Shown piece by piece: positions 9,335-19,189 of a stretch of DNA of 64,000 bases (position 1 is its first letter; the number at the start of each line of letters is the position of its first letter). The notes under the pieces are model-generated. The model saw nothing but the letters and a program-made list of their open reading frames with translations, was not told the origin of the DNA and ran no database searches. Source of the stretch: Alphaproteobacteria bacterium (GTDB lineage Bacteria; Pseudomonadota; Alphaproteobacteria; Micropepsales; Micropepsaceae); NCBI GenBank assembly GCA_028871795.1, contig JAGWMG010000004.1, forward strand, positions 62,001 through 126,000, written 5' to 3'. The translations under genes were made by a program, and so were the position numbers.

Positions 9335-11053
9335 ATGACACGGATTTTGATCACCAGCGCCCTGCCATACATCAATGGGGTCAAGCATTTGGGCAATCTG
9401 GTCGGCTCGATGCTGCCGGCCGACGTCTATGCCCGCTTCCGCCGCGCCAGGGGCGACGAGACGCTGTTCATCTGCGCCACCGACGAGCACGGCACGCCTG
9501 CCGAATTGGCCGCGCTGGAAGCCGGACAAGACGTCGCAACCTATTGCCGGGAACAGCACGCCATCCAGAAGGAGATCGGCAAGCGCTTCGCCCTGTCATG
9601 GGACTTCTTCGGCCGCTCTTCGAGCGTGCAGAACCGCGAGCTGACCCAGCACTTCGCGCGCGTGCTGTGGAAGCGCGGGCACCTCGATGTCCGCACCACG
9701 AAGCAGGTCTATTCGCACGCCGAAAAGCGCTTCCTGCCGGACCGCTATGTGATCGGCAGCTGTCCGTATTGCGGCTACGAGCGCGCCCGCGGCGACCAGT
9801 GCGAGAATTGCACGCGGGTGCTCGATCCGACCGACCTGATCGATCCGCGTTCCGCTGTTTCCGGTTCCGGCGAAATCGAAATCCGCGAAAGCGCGCATCT
9901 CTTCCTGAAGCAGTCGGAATTCGTCGAGCAGCTGCGCGCCTGGATCGAAAGCCACGAGAACGACTGGCCCAATCTCGTGCTCTCCATCGCCCGCAAATGG
10001 CTGGACGAGGGGCTCAAGGACCGCGGCATCACGCGCGACCTGGAATGGGGCATTCCCGTTCCGGACGACATCGGCGACGGCAAACTGAAAGGCAAGGTGT
10101 TCTACGTCTGGTTCGACGCCCCGATCGAATACATCGGCGCGACGAAGGAATGGGCGGACGCGGGCGGCAAAGGCGACGCGTGGCGGGGTTGGTGGTACGG
10201 CGAGGCCGCCAAGGACGTCCGCTATTACGAATTCATGGGCAAGGACAACATCCCGTTCCACACCGTCGGATTTCCGGTCACGATCATGGCTTCGGGCGAA
10301 CCCTGGAAGCTGGTCGACCGGCTGAAGGGCGCCAATTACATCAATTACGACGGCGGGAAGTTCTCCACCTCGCAGAAGCGCGGCGTGTTCATGGATACGG
10401 CGCTCGAACTCCTGCCGGCCGACTACTGGCGCTATTACCTGATGGCGAACATGCCGGAGAGTTCCGACAGCAACTTCACCTGGGAACATTTCGCCGGCGT
10501 CGTCAACAAGGATCTCGCCGATGTGCTCGGCAACTTCGTCAACCGCATAACCAAGTTCACGGCGGCACGCTTCGAAGGCTGCGTGCCGGGCGAGGGCAGT
10601 TACGGCGCGGAGGAGACGGGTCTTATCGTGGAACTCGATCACCGCGTGGCGCAGTATTCAGCACATCTGGAACAGATCGAATTCCGCAAAGCGCTGGCGG
10701 AGTTGCGCGCGATCTGGGTCGCCGGCAACGAATACCTGACCCGCGCCGCACCCTGGACGCACATCAAGAGCGATCGCGCCAAGGCGGCCGCCGGCGTGCG
10801 CATGGGTTTGAACCTTGTACATCTGCTTGGCCATCTGTCCTGGCCGGTGATCCCCACCGCGGCGAGAGCCATCCACGAGGCGATCCAGCCCGCGCCGAAA
10901 GTCATTCCCTGGCCCGGAGAACCTATGGCGGAATTTCTTGACGCTCTTGAAGCGGGTCAGCAGATTCACGCGCCGGATGTCCTGTTCGCGAAGGTCACCG
11001 ACGAACAAGTGGTGGAGTGGAAAGTGCGCTTCGGCGGCGAGACGAAACCATGA
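9335..11053 (+). CDS. metG: Methionine--tRNA ligase
   Basis: MTRILITSALPYINGVKHLGNLVGSMLPADVYARF; KFSTSQKR (KMSKS-like); zinc cysteines CPYCGYERARGDQCENC. Confidence 0.96.
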   Translation: MTRILITSALPYINGVKHLGNLVGSMLPADVYARFRRARGDETLFICATDEHGTPAELAALEAGQDVATYCREQHAIQKEIGKRFALSWDFFGRSSSVQNRELTQHFARVLWKRGHLDVRTTKQVYSHAEKRFLPDRYVIGSCPYCGYERARGDQCENCTRVLDPTDLIDPRSAVSGSGEIEIRESAHLFLKQSEFVEQLRAWIESHENDWPNLVLSIARKWLDEGLKDRGITRDLEWGIPVPDDIGDGKLKGKVFYVWFDAPIEYIGATKEWADAGGKGDAWRGWWYGEAAKDVRYYEFMGKDNIPFHTVGFPVTIMASGEPWKLVDRLKGANYINYDGGKFSTSQKRGVFMDTALELLPADYWRYYLMANMPESSDSNFTWEHFAGVVNKDLADVLGNFVNRITKFTAARFEGCVPGEGSYGAEETGLIVELDHRVAQYSAHLEQIEFRKALAELRAIWVAGNEYLTRAAPWTHIKSDRAKAAAGVRMGLNLVHLLGHLSWPVIPTAARAIHEAIQPAPKVIPWPGEPMAEFLDALEAGQQIHAPDVLFAKVTDEQVVEWKVRFGGETKP

Positions 11054-11550
11054 ACACGGCCGAACAACTCGGCGTCGGAGACCTCGCGGAACTGCGTGCC
11101 CTTCGGCTGGAAGCGCTGGAACAACATCCCGATTGCTTCTGCGCCGATCCCGATCTCGTGAAGGCGCTCACCGACGAACAATGGACGCAAGCCCTCCAAC
11201 GCGGCACTTGGTTCGGCGTGCGCCAGGACGGCGGGCTGGTCGCCATCGCCGCCTTCACGCGGCCTCAGTCCAAGAAGATCGCCCACACCGGGGAATTGAG
11301 CGCGATGTACGTGCGCACCGAGGCGCGCGGGTCGGGAATCGCCGATACGCTGGTGCGCAAGATCATCGAGCACGCCGTCAGCGAAGTCGACCAGATCAAG
11401 CTTACCGTCAATGCCGACAACGCACGCGCCGTCAAGCTTTACGAACGGCACGGCTTCCGGATCGTCGGTCGCGTCCCGCGCTACATTCGCGTGGGCGATC
11501 GGCTGTACGACGAAGTGATCATGCTGCGCACGGTGTCGCCCAGCGACTAA
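11050..11550 (+). CDS. GNAT family N-acetyltransferase
   Basis: ELSAMYVRTEARGSGIADTLVRKIIEHA...LTVNADNARAVKLYERHGF; ATGA overlap with metG. Confidence 0.9.
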   Translation: MNTAEQLGVGDLAELRALRLEALEQHPDCFCADPDLVKALTDEQWTQALQRGTWFGVRQDGGLVAIAAFTRPQSKKIAHTGELSAMYVRTEARGSGIADTLVRKIIEHAVSEVDQIKLTVNADNARAVKLYERHGFRIVGRVPRYIRVGDRLYDEVIMLRTVSPSD

Positions 11551-12299
11551 TCGGTGAGCGGTTCCCAACCCTCGCGGGTCAGCGCTTCCATGGGGCGGAA
11601 GCGGGATTTGTAGGCCATCTTGTCGCTGCCGCCCACCCAGTAGCCGAGATAGACATGCGGCAGTTCGCGCACCTGCGCCTCGCGCACGTGATCCAGGATC
11701 ATCTGGGTGCCGAGGCTGCGTCCCTCTTCGCCGGGGTGATAGAAGCTGTAGACCATCGACAAACCATCTCTCAGCACATCGCTCAGCGCACAGGCGAGAA
11801 GCTGTCCGAGGCCGCCGTCAACGCTCGGCTTGCGGTATTCGACGATGTGCGTGTTAACTGGCGTCTCTTCGACCATGGCCACGTAGTCGAACAGGCCCAT
11901 GTCGGACATGCCCCCGCCGGCATGGCGGGAATCGAGATAGGTGCGCAGGAGCGCGAACTGTTCGCGGGTGGCTTCCGCCGGAACGACCTCGCGGACCAAG
12001 TCCGCATTGCGGCGGACGACGCGCCTCTGGCCGCGCGAATACGCAAACGCGTTCGCCACGATGCGAACGGAAACGCAAGCCGAACAGGCGTCGCAAGCGG
12101 GACGGTAGGCGATGGTCTGGCTGCGGCGGAAGCCGGAATGGGTCAGGGCTTCGTTCAAGGGCTGGGCGAGGGCGCCGTTCAGTCTGGCGAAGACTTTTCG
12201 TTCGGTGCGCCCCGGCAGATAAGGGCATGGCCCGCCCGGAGTCAGGAAAAATTGCGGTACGCGTGTATTCTGTTGTTGCTGGGTCACAGTCCCACTCAC
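11547..12299 (-). CDS. bpt: Aspartate/glutamate leucyltransferase (arginyl-tRNA-protein transferase family)
   Basis: CPYLPGRTERKVFARL...YRPACDACSACVSVRI...YLGYWVGGSDKMAYKSRFRP. Confidence 0.93.
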   Translation of the reverse strand: MSGTVTQQQQNTRVPQFFLTPGGPCPYLPGRTERKVFARLNGALAQPLNEALTHSGFRRSQTIAYRPACDACSACVSVRIVANAFAYSRGQRRVVRRNADLVREVVPAEATREQFALLRTYLDSRHAGGGMSDMGLFDYVAMVEETPVNTHIVEYRKPSVDGGLGQLLACALSDVLRDGLSMVYSFYHPGEEGRSLGTQMILDHVREAQVRELPHVYLGYWVGGSDKMAYKSRFRPMEALTREGWEPLTD

Positions 12300-12374
12300 A
12301 CTGCCGTTGCCCTTGTCACGATTATGGCAATGTATACGGCGGCGGCGCCAGGCTTCAGTGCGGAAAATCCCTTA

Positions 12375-13307
12375 TTAAAGTTGACGGCCCAGCGGTACAG
12401 GCGGCGCCTCGCGCAGCAGTACGACGCTTAACCGCCGGTTGGCCGAGGCATCGGGATCCTCCGGCAGCAACGGCTCGGAGCCCGCCTTGCCGGCGACTTC
12501 GTAAATACGGTCGGAATCCAGTCCCGAGGCGGCGAGGACCGCGCGGCTGGCGTTGGCGCGGGCTGATGAAAGCTCCCAGTTCGTCATTCCGTTTGGGCCG
12601 GAAAAGGCCTTGGCCTCGGTGTGTCCGCTGATCGAAACTCGGTTCGGCAGACGGTCGATGATTTTGGCGATCGTTTCCAGCAGCCGCTTCGTATAGGGCA
12701 TCGGAACGGCGGTGCCTTGCTGGAACATGGGCCGGCCGTCCTGGTCAACAAGCTGAATGCGCAGCCCCTCCGGCGTCTGGTCGATGATCACTTGCTGCGA
12801 CAGCGCGGCGATGTCGGGGTTGTCGCGGATCGACTGATGGATCGCCTCGGCGGCGTGTGCGAAGTCGCCATCCTGGGTGGACGAGGTGTTGTGGTCGGAA
12901 TCGTCGGTGCTCTGCGACTGGGCGTTCGAGCCTTGTCCCTGGCTTTGCGCCGTGCCGCCGTGGCGGTCGGCACTCTCGGTCGTGTGCGATTGGTTGGCCG
13001 GCGAAGGCGGGCTGTTCTTCTGGAGCAACGCGACGGAGCCTCCGGCGCGGGAACTCTCCTGTCCCATCACCTTGCCGCCGAGAACGCCGCCCGAGCCGCT
13101 CAAGGTCTGGGCGATGCTTTGCGGGGCGAAGTAGTCGGCAATGCCGCGCTTCTGCTCGGGCGTCGTCGTGTTTATGAGCCACATCAGCAGGAAGAACGCC
13201 ATCATCGCGGTCACAAAATCGGCGTAAGCCACCTTCCAGGCTCCGCCATGGTGGGCGTGATCCGCTTTCTTGATGCGTTTGATGATGATGGGACTGTCGC
13301 CAGCCAC
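12375..13307 (-). CDS. motB: Flagellar motor stator protein MotB
   Basis: HGGAWKVAYADFVTAMMAFFLLMWLINTT and C-terminal OmpA-like domain ISGHTEAKAF...NWELSSARANASRAVL. Confidence 0.92.
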   Translation of the reverse strand: MAGDSPIIIKRIKKADHAHHGGAWKVAYADFVTAMMAFFLLMWLINTTTPEQKRGIADYFAPQSIAQTLSGSGGVLGGKVMGQESSRAGGSVALLQKNSPPSPANQSHTTESADRHGGTAQSQGQGSNAQSQSTDDSDHNTSSTQDGDFAHAAEAIHQSIRDNPDIAALSQQVIIDQTPEGLRIQLVDQDGRPMFQQGTAVPMPYTKRLLETIAKIIDRLPNRVSISGHTEAKAFSGPNGMTNWELSSARANASRAVLAASGLDSDRIYEVAGKAGSEPLLPEDPDASANRRLSVVLLREAPPVPLGRQL

Positions 13308-13432
13308 GATCCGCTTTCCCCGTACAACATACCCAAAGGCGCCGGAACGGTCTTTTCGCCGCCGCGGTCCTCGCCTAACTTGGCGGCAAGAATGACCGCT
13401 TCGCCTTAACCGAACCTTTCTTCGAGACCGCG

Positions 13433-13915
13433 ATGAGCTTCGACACCCGCACTTTCCGTAACGCCCTGGGCTGCTTCCCGACCGGTGTCGCGGTGGTTAC
13501 GGCAGGCGCCGGCAATGCCGTGATGGGAATTACCGTCAATTCGTTCACGTCGGTATCGCTCGATCCGCCGCTTGTCCTGTGGTGCATGGACCGCAAGTCG
13601 AGTCGTTACCGGACGTTTACCACGGTGAAGAATTTCACGATCAGCATCCTCGGCAGCGCGCACCAGACGGTCTCGGTGCGGTTGGCCAAGCCCGGCGAAC
13701 ACAAACTCGACGGCCTGCCGCTGGCTCCGACGGAGAACGGCCCGCCGGGTCTCGCGGATTCCCTGGCGCTGCTCGAATGCGCGCGCGAAGCGGTTCACGA
13801 CGGAGGCGATCACGCGATCATCGTCGGCCGCGTCCTGCGCGTCACCTGGGACAAGACGGGCGCGCCCCTGCTGTTCTTCCGCGGCCGCTACGGCGCACTG
13901 GCCGAGGAAGGCTGA
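13433..13915 (+). CDS. Flavin reductase family protein
   Basis: RNALGCFPTGVAVVTAGAGNAVMGITVNSFTSVSLDPPLVLWCMDRKSSRY. Confidence 0.92.
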   Translation: MSFDTRTFRNALGCFPTGVAVVTAGAGNAVMGITVNSFTSVSLDPPLVLWCMDRKSSRYRTFTTVKNFTISILGSAHQTVSVRLAKPGEHKLDGLPLAPTENGPPGLADSLALLECAREAVHDGGDHAIIVGRVLRVTWDKTGAPLLFFRGRYGALAEEG

Positions 13916-16281
13916 AGCGTCAGGCGATACTTCGCGGCGGCCTCGACCGCCTTGGGCGCGGTTGGAATCCGGACGTAATCGCCGTGCGCCCACATGGGCA
14001 TCTGATCGTCATAATAGGGCGAAAAAACGTTCCCGGATTCGCCGGTGGTGATCACGTAGAGCGAATTGTCGGGGTGGGCGAGGTCGTAGATCGCCCGGTA
14101 CCCCGAGCCGTGGATCGCGGCGTACGGACGGCTCGACGAGAACTTGAAATCGCCTCGCCGTATGGTGAAGGCGCCGCCGCTGACTTCGATCTCGCGATTG
14201 AAGAGGTTGCCGAGAACGGGGACGTCTCCCAAGGGAAGGTGCGCGAAGATGGCATGGTGCGCCTCGCCCCAGCGCCACTCGGTCATATCGCTGCCGTAGG
14301 CTTCGCGCAATTCCGCCAACGCGTCGTCGAGAGCAAGCCGGATGCGCGAGGCGCAGTCCTCGTGTTTTTTTGTCGTGACGTCGTCGCACCAATGCCCTTC
14401 GCCGTGCTCGTTGCGCAGGACGCGCAGCGTGAAGACCGCATCGTGACTCCAGAAAGCGGTGAATTCGGGGCCGAGTTCATCCGCGATCAACCGCTTCACC
14501 AAGGCGCGGTCCCAGGCTTCGTAGATGAGCGGCTCCGGCCGGCCGGCAGCCATCGCGTAGTCCCATCGGGACAGCATGGCGACGGCCTGGCGCGCTTGCG
14601 GCGTCGGCCACGGCCCCGCCCTCAGCAGCAGCGGCAGCAGGTCCTCGGCATAGCGGTCGTGGATGTCGAGTTGGATCGCTTTGAAGCTTTCCATGGAATG
14701 GCGCGGCGTCTGCGCCAGCAGTTTGTCGATTCGCTGGAAACGGAACGGGTCCTCCCATTCGCGCGTCAGCGTGTAGGGATAACCGGCGGGGACGGTCTTG
14801 TTGTTGGCGGTGGCGATCTGCCCGCTTGGCGGATCGTCGATGCGCGGCAGCCGGTCGAACGGGATGTATCCCTTCCAGTCATAGCGGGCATCCCAGCCCT
14901 TTGCCGGAATCAGGCCGAGCGAATCGTTCGCGGGATCGCGCAGAGGAACACGGCTGGCGAGGATCAGTCCGATGTGACCGTCCGCGTGGGCGTGCACCGC
15001 GTTCTGCATTGGCGAGAGATAATCCCTCATAACCGAGACGAACTCGGCCGTGCTTTTCTCCGAATCGATGTTCACGCTCGCTTCGACCGTCTTGTCGTCT
15101 TCCGTCAGCGCGGTCCAGGCCAGCGCCAGCACGTAGCCCTTCGGCACGAGCCCCTTGATGCGGGGGTAGTCCGCCGGCAGGACGGGACCGTGGCGCGTGC
15201 TGCGTACGGTAATCCTCAGCGGCTTGGCGAAGCGTACGGCGATCGTCTCGACGCGCGTCTGGAAGCGCTCCGTGCCGGTCGGCGTTACATAAGTGTCGCC
15301 CGGCCCCAGCTTTTCGAGATAAAGGTCCTGCGTGTCCGGTCCGGTGTTTGTCATGCCCCAGGCGGAGACGCGGTTGCGCCCGAGCGTAATGCCGGGACCG
15401 CCTGGAAGCACCGCGCCCACCAGGTCTTCTCCCGGAAACGAAAGATGAGCGAGGTACCATATCGAAGGAATCGTCAGTCCCAGATGCGGATCGTTGGCGA
15501 GCAACGGCGACCCCGTCACGCTGCGCGCTCCGGAGACAACCCAATTGTTCGACGCGGTCGTGTCGGGAACCGGGAGTGCGGCCGTGGTGGCGTGCGCGAA
15601 CAGCGAAAGGTACGCGGGCAGGGGATTTTCGGGATCGCCGGGCGTGGGCGGAAGCAGCTCTTCGATCTGGCGTCTGCTCAGCCGCCCGGCAAGACGGGCG
15701 CGCGCGAGTTCGCCATACATGTTCCCGGACAGTGACAACTGCATGTATTTGAGCACGGCAATGCTGTCGGCGGGCCGCCAAGGCTCCGGCGTCACGCCGG
15801 CCAGCGCGAATTCAACGGGCAGCGGGCCTTTGCGCGTTTGCAGATAGGCATTGACGCCGGCGGCGTAGGCTTCGAGCAGCCGGCGCGTTTCGGGCCGCAA
15901 ATGCGCGACCGACCGTTCGGCGAGACGATAAAGCCCGAGCGTGCGGATGAACACGTCGCTGGCGACGCCCGGCTGCCCAACGGCCTCCGCCACTCTTCCC
16001 TGCATGGCGCGGCGGACGAATTCCATCTGCCACATGCGATCCTGCGCCGCCGTGAATCCCAGTCCGAACAACGCATCGGCCCGCGATTTGGCGATGATGT
16101 GCGGGATGGCATGGTCGTCTCGCAGGATACGTACCGGCGCGGACAGGCCGCGAACCCGTACGACTCCGTCATAGTCCGGAAGCGATGCCTTGAATCGCGC
16201 GATCTCGGCGGTTGCCATCACCACCAGCAACAGCAGCACCACCGCCAGTCCGCCTGCCGCCCGCCCCCACCATTTCGACAT
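13888..16281 (-). CDS. Penicillin acylase family protein
   Basis: RILRDDHAIPHIIAKSRADALFGLGFTAAQDRMWQMEFVRRAMQGR and SNNWVVSGARSVTGSPLLANDPHLGLTIPSIWYLAHL (catalytic Ser region). Confidence 0.9.
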   Translation of the reverse strand: MSKWWGRAAGGLAVVLLLLVVMATAEIARFKASLPDYDGVVRVRGLSAPVRILRDDHAIPHIIAKSRADALFGLGFTAAQDRMWQMEFVRRAMQGRVAEAVGQPGVASDVFIRTLGLYRLAERSVAHLRPETRRLLEAYAAGVNAYLQTRKGPLPVEFALAGVTPEPWRPADSIAVLKYMQLSLSGNMYGELARARLAGRLSRRQIEELLPPTPGDPENPLPAYLSLFAHATTAALPVPDTTASNNWVVSGARSVTGSPLLANDPHLGLTIPSIWYLAHLSFPGEDLVGAVLPGGPGITLGRNRVSAWGMTNTGPDTQDLYLEKLGPGDTYVTPTGTERFQTRVETIAVRFAKPLRITVRSTRHGPVLPADYPRIKGLVPKGYVLALAWTALTEDDKTVEASVNIDSEKSTAEFVSVMRDYLSPMQNAVHAHADGHIGLILASRVPLRDPANDSLGLIPAKGWDARYDWKGYIPFDRLPRIDDPPSGQIATANNKTVPAGYPYTLTREWEDPFRFQRIDKLLAQTPRHSMESFKAIQLDIHDRYAEDLLPLLLRAGPWPTPQARQAVAMLSRWDYAMAAGRPEPLIYEAWDRALVKRLIADELGPEFTAFWSHDAVFTLRVLRNEHGEGHWCDDVTTKKHEDCASRIRLALDDALAELREAYGSDMTEWRWGEAHHAIFAHLPLGDVPVLGNLFNREIEVSGGAFTIRRGDFKFSSSRPYAAIHGSGYRAIYDLAHPDNSLYVITTGESGNVFSPYYDDQMPMWAHGDYVRIPTAPKAVEAAAKYRLTLQPSSASAP

Positions 16282-16489
16282 GTCAATCCCGCCCCAGAAC
16301 CGGATGAGGAAGAGTGGCGGGACGGCCGCCGCCGGGCAAGGGGCATCTTCCAGCGCACCATCGGCCGTCATTGCAACGCGTTTCAGCATCTTGAGACGGT
16401 AGCGGCAGGCGTTTTCGGGTCACGAGCCGGGAGCAAAGTACCCCTTCGCCCGTGTGACCTTCCGGCAACTGATCCACAGGCCTCCGACG

Positions 16490-16529
16490 TTGTCACATTT
16501 TCTTCGCGCAGCCGTCACATCGTTGTCGT
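16490..16529 (+). promoter_or_regulatory. Candidate Pho box upstream of the porin/pstS genes
   Basis: Half-sites TTGTCAC (16490), CCGTCAC (16512), TTGTCGT (16523), spaced 22 and 11 bp. Confidence 0.5.
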
Positions 16530-16652
16530 TCCCCGCTGCAATCCATCGGTCGGGCAAAAAAGACCGCTAGGCGGAGGGGCGCCGACCGACGGCGATTCAT
16601 CTCGCGGCTTCGATCTCTGGTCTTTTCCCTTAATTATTGTGGAGAGGGTTCA

Positions 16653-17930
16653 ATGAAGGGGAAGTCAGCATTGATGGCCGGCGTCGCTGCGTTGGCACTG
16701 GTCATATCGGCGCAGGCCGGTCTAGCCGGGAAGAGCAGGTCGGACGGCATGTCCAATTCCAGCCTCGCACCGATGGCGACGGGTCCGAGCAACGAGGAAC
16801 TTTCCGCACGCATCGACGCACTGGAGTCCGAGTTGCAGGCGTCGGAAGTGCGTCAGGCAGCCGACCACGACGCGGTCTCCGCCTGGAAGCCGGTGAGCGG
16901 CTGGTGGGACAACACCTCGATCAGCGGGCGGATGTACTGGGACATCAGCAACGTCAACAACAAGAACGCCGGTGTGGCGAGTTCCGGCAATGGCACGAGC
17001 TTCGACATCAAGCGCTTTTACCTCGGCGTCGACCACACCTTCGACAAGGTCTTTTCGGCGAATCTGACCACCGATTTCAACTACGACAGCGGTCCCGCCG
17101 GCGCCACGCAGGTGTATATCAAGAAGGCCTATCTGCAAGCCAAACTGGACGACGCATTCATCGTGCGCGTCGGTTCGGCGGACCTGCCGTGGATTCCGTT
17201 TGCCGAAGACGTGTACGGCTACCGTTATGTCGAGAACACGTTGTCGGACCGCGCGAAGTTCGGCACGTCGGCCGATTGGGGCGTCCACATCCTCGGCAAG
17301 TTCGCCGACGGGCTGATCGGCTATCAGTTCTCCGTCATCAACGGCAACGGCTACAAGAAGCCGGGCTTTGTCGGTCTCGTCAATCGCACCAACAGCGTGG
17401 ACGTCGAGGGCCGCGTCAACCTCAACTATGAAGGCTTCCAACTCGCTGTCGGCGGCTATTCGGGCAAGCTCGGCGCGGCGCACGGCGTGACTACGTTCCA
17501 CACGGCCCAACGCTTCAACGCGCTGGCCGCATACACGGCCGATGGTTTCCGCGTCGGCGTGGAATACTTCGCCGCAAGCAATTGGGGGCAGGTGACGTCG
17601 GCGACCTCGTCGAACGGCTACGGCTATTCGCCCTTCGCGTCGTATCAGTTCGATCCGCAATGGAGCGTGTTCGGCCGCTATGACTATGTGAGACCGTTGT
17701 CCACCGACGCCTTCCACAAGGCGTTCCACAACGACTATTACAACATCGGCGTCACCTATACGCCGGCCAAGATCGTCGATTTCGCGCTGGTCTATAAGCA
17801 CGATGCGGGCACTTGCGGCATCTTCGGCGACCAGAACGGCATGATCGGCGGCGCTTTCGGCACGGCGTTAACTCCCTGCGCCAACGGTGCCTACAACGAA
17901 GTCGGTTTGTTCGGACAAGTCCGCTGGTGA
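16653..17930 (+). CDS. Outer-membrane porin, phosphate-selective OprO/OprP-like
   Basis: Signal peptide, coiled-coil SARIDALESELQ, beta-barrel repeats, neighbouring pstS genes. Confidence 0.75.
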   Translation: MKGKSALMAGVAALALVISAQAGLAGKSRSDGMSNSSLAPMATGPSNEELSARIDALESELQASEVRQAADHDAVSAWKPVSGWWDNTSISGRMYWDISNVNNKNAGVASSGNGTSFDIKRFYLGVDHTFDKVFSANLTTDFNYDSGPAGATQVYIKKAYLQAKLDDAFIVRVGSADLPWIPFAEDVYGYRYVENTLSDRAKFGTSADWGVHILGKFADGLIGYQFSVINGNGYKKPGFVGLVNRTNSVDVEGRVNLNYEGFQLAVGGYSGKLGAAHGVTTFHTAQRFNALAAYTADGFRVGVEYFAASNWGQVTSATSSNGYGYSPFASYQFDPQWSVFGRYDYVRPLSTDAFHKAFHNDYYNIGVTYTPAKIVDFALVYKHDAGTCGIFGDQNGMIGGAFGTALTPCANGAYNEVGLFGQVRW

Positions 17931-18057
17931 TGACGGCTTGGTTGCGGAAGGCCCGTGCGCTCTCAAGCGCGCGGGCCGCCCGGACACGGCATCAAATGCA
18001 GAAGCCACTTACTTTGCGCATTCGATTTTCCGAATGCCGATCTAGGAAGGAAAGCAG

Positions 18058-19089
18058 ATGAAGAAGTCCTTTAAGACACTGATTACGACGGTTGCGGGCA
18101 CCGCGGCGGCGGCCGTCATCGCCACCAGCGCGATGGCCGTCAATCTGAACGGCGCCGGCGGCACCGCGATCTATCCGGTGCTCGGGCTTTGGGCGCAGCA
18201 CTATCAGCAGAAAACTGGAAACCAGATCAACTACCAGGCGATCGGCTCCGGCGGCGGCATCCAGCAGATCGAAGCCAAGACCGTGGATTTCGCGAATTCA
18301 GACAAGCCGCTGTTGCACGCCGATCTTGTCAAGAACAACCTTATGCAGTTCCCGCAAGTGATTATCTCGATCGTGCCCGTCGTGCATCTCCCGGGCATCA
18401 GAGCGGGCGAACTCGTGATCGACGGCCCGACACTTGCAGACATCTATCTCGGCAAGATCACCAAGTGGAACGATCCGGCGCTCCGGAAGCTCAACCCGAA
18501 GGCGCCGCTGCCGAATATGGCGATCCTCACCGTCCACCGCTCCGACGGATCGGGCACGACCTTCAACTTTACGAACTATCTCGGGAAAGTGAGCCCGGAA
18601 TGGAAGAGCACGGTGGGTTCCGACACCTCCGTTTCCTGGCCGAACGGTATCGGCGGAAAGGGTAACGCGGGCGTCGCGGGCAGCGTGCAGCAGACCGTCG
18701 GTTCGATCGGTTATGTCGAGTACGCCTATGCGAGCCAGAACCATCTGTCTCACATGGACATGATCAACGCAGCCGGCGCCCGCGTTAAGCCGACGATGGA
18801 AGCGTTCCAGACGGCGGCGGCCAATGCCGACTTCACCAAGGTGCAGGATTTCTACCTCATCCTCACCGATCAGCCGGGCGCCGGCAGTTGGCCGATCACG
18901 GCGGCGACCTACATGCTGATGCGGAAAGATTATCCGGCCGCCAGGAACCACGACGTTCTCGTGTTCCTCGACTGGGCGCTGAAGGGCGGCCAGGCGGACT
19001 CCAAGAAGCTCGACTATGTGCCGTTCCCGGATGCGGTCGTGAAGCAGATCGAAGAGTCATGGACGAGCGAACTCCACGCTTGGCCGTAG
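18058..19089 (+). CDS. pstS: Phosphate-binding protein PstS paralog 1 (divergent ligand site)
   Basis: GSGGGIQQIEAKTVDFANSDKPL...LADIYLGKITKWNDPALRKLNP...VHRSDGSGTTFNFTNYL. Confidence 0.88.
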   Translation: MKKSFKTLITTVAGTAAAAVIATSAMAVNLNGAGGTAIYPVLGLWAQHYQQKTGNQINYQAIGSGGGIQQIEAKTVDFANSDKPLLHADLVKNNLMQFPQVIISIVPVVHLPGIRAGELVIDGPTLADIYLGKITKWNDPALRKLNPKAPLPNMAILTVHRSDGSGTTFNFTNYLGKVSPEWKSTVGSDTSVSWPNGIGGKGNAGVAGSVQQTVGSIGYVEYAYASQNHLSHMDMINAAGARVKPTMEAFQTAAANADFTKVQDFYLILTDQPGAGSWPITAATYMLMRKDYPAARNHDVLVFLDWALKGGQADSKKLDYVPFPDAVVKQIEESWTSELHAWP

Positions 19090-19120
19090 ACAATCCTCCA
19101 TAATAAATGTGCTATGAGCA

Positions 19121-19151
19121 GCGTCCGGCGGGATCAGGTCCCGCCGGACGC
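19121..19151 (+). repeat. Perfect 12-bp inverted repeat between the two pstS genes
   Basis: GCGTCCGGCGGG atcaggt CCCGCCGGACGC, no T-tract. Confidence 0.8.
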
Positions 19152-19189
19152 TTGTCTCTGGGGAAAGTTCCTATCGGAGGGTCGTTGAC

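Noticed and set aside
12375-13307. motB without an adjacent motA as an anomaly
   Set aside because: Separated motA/motB loci are common in Alphaproteobacteria, so not unusual by itself.
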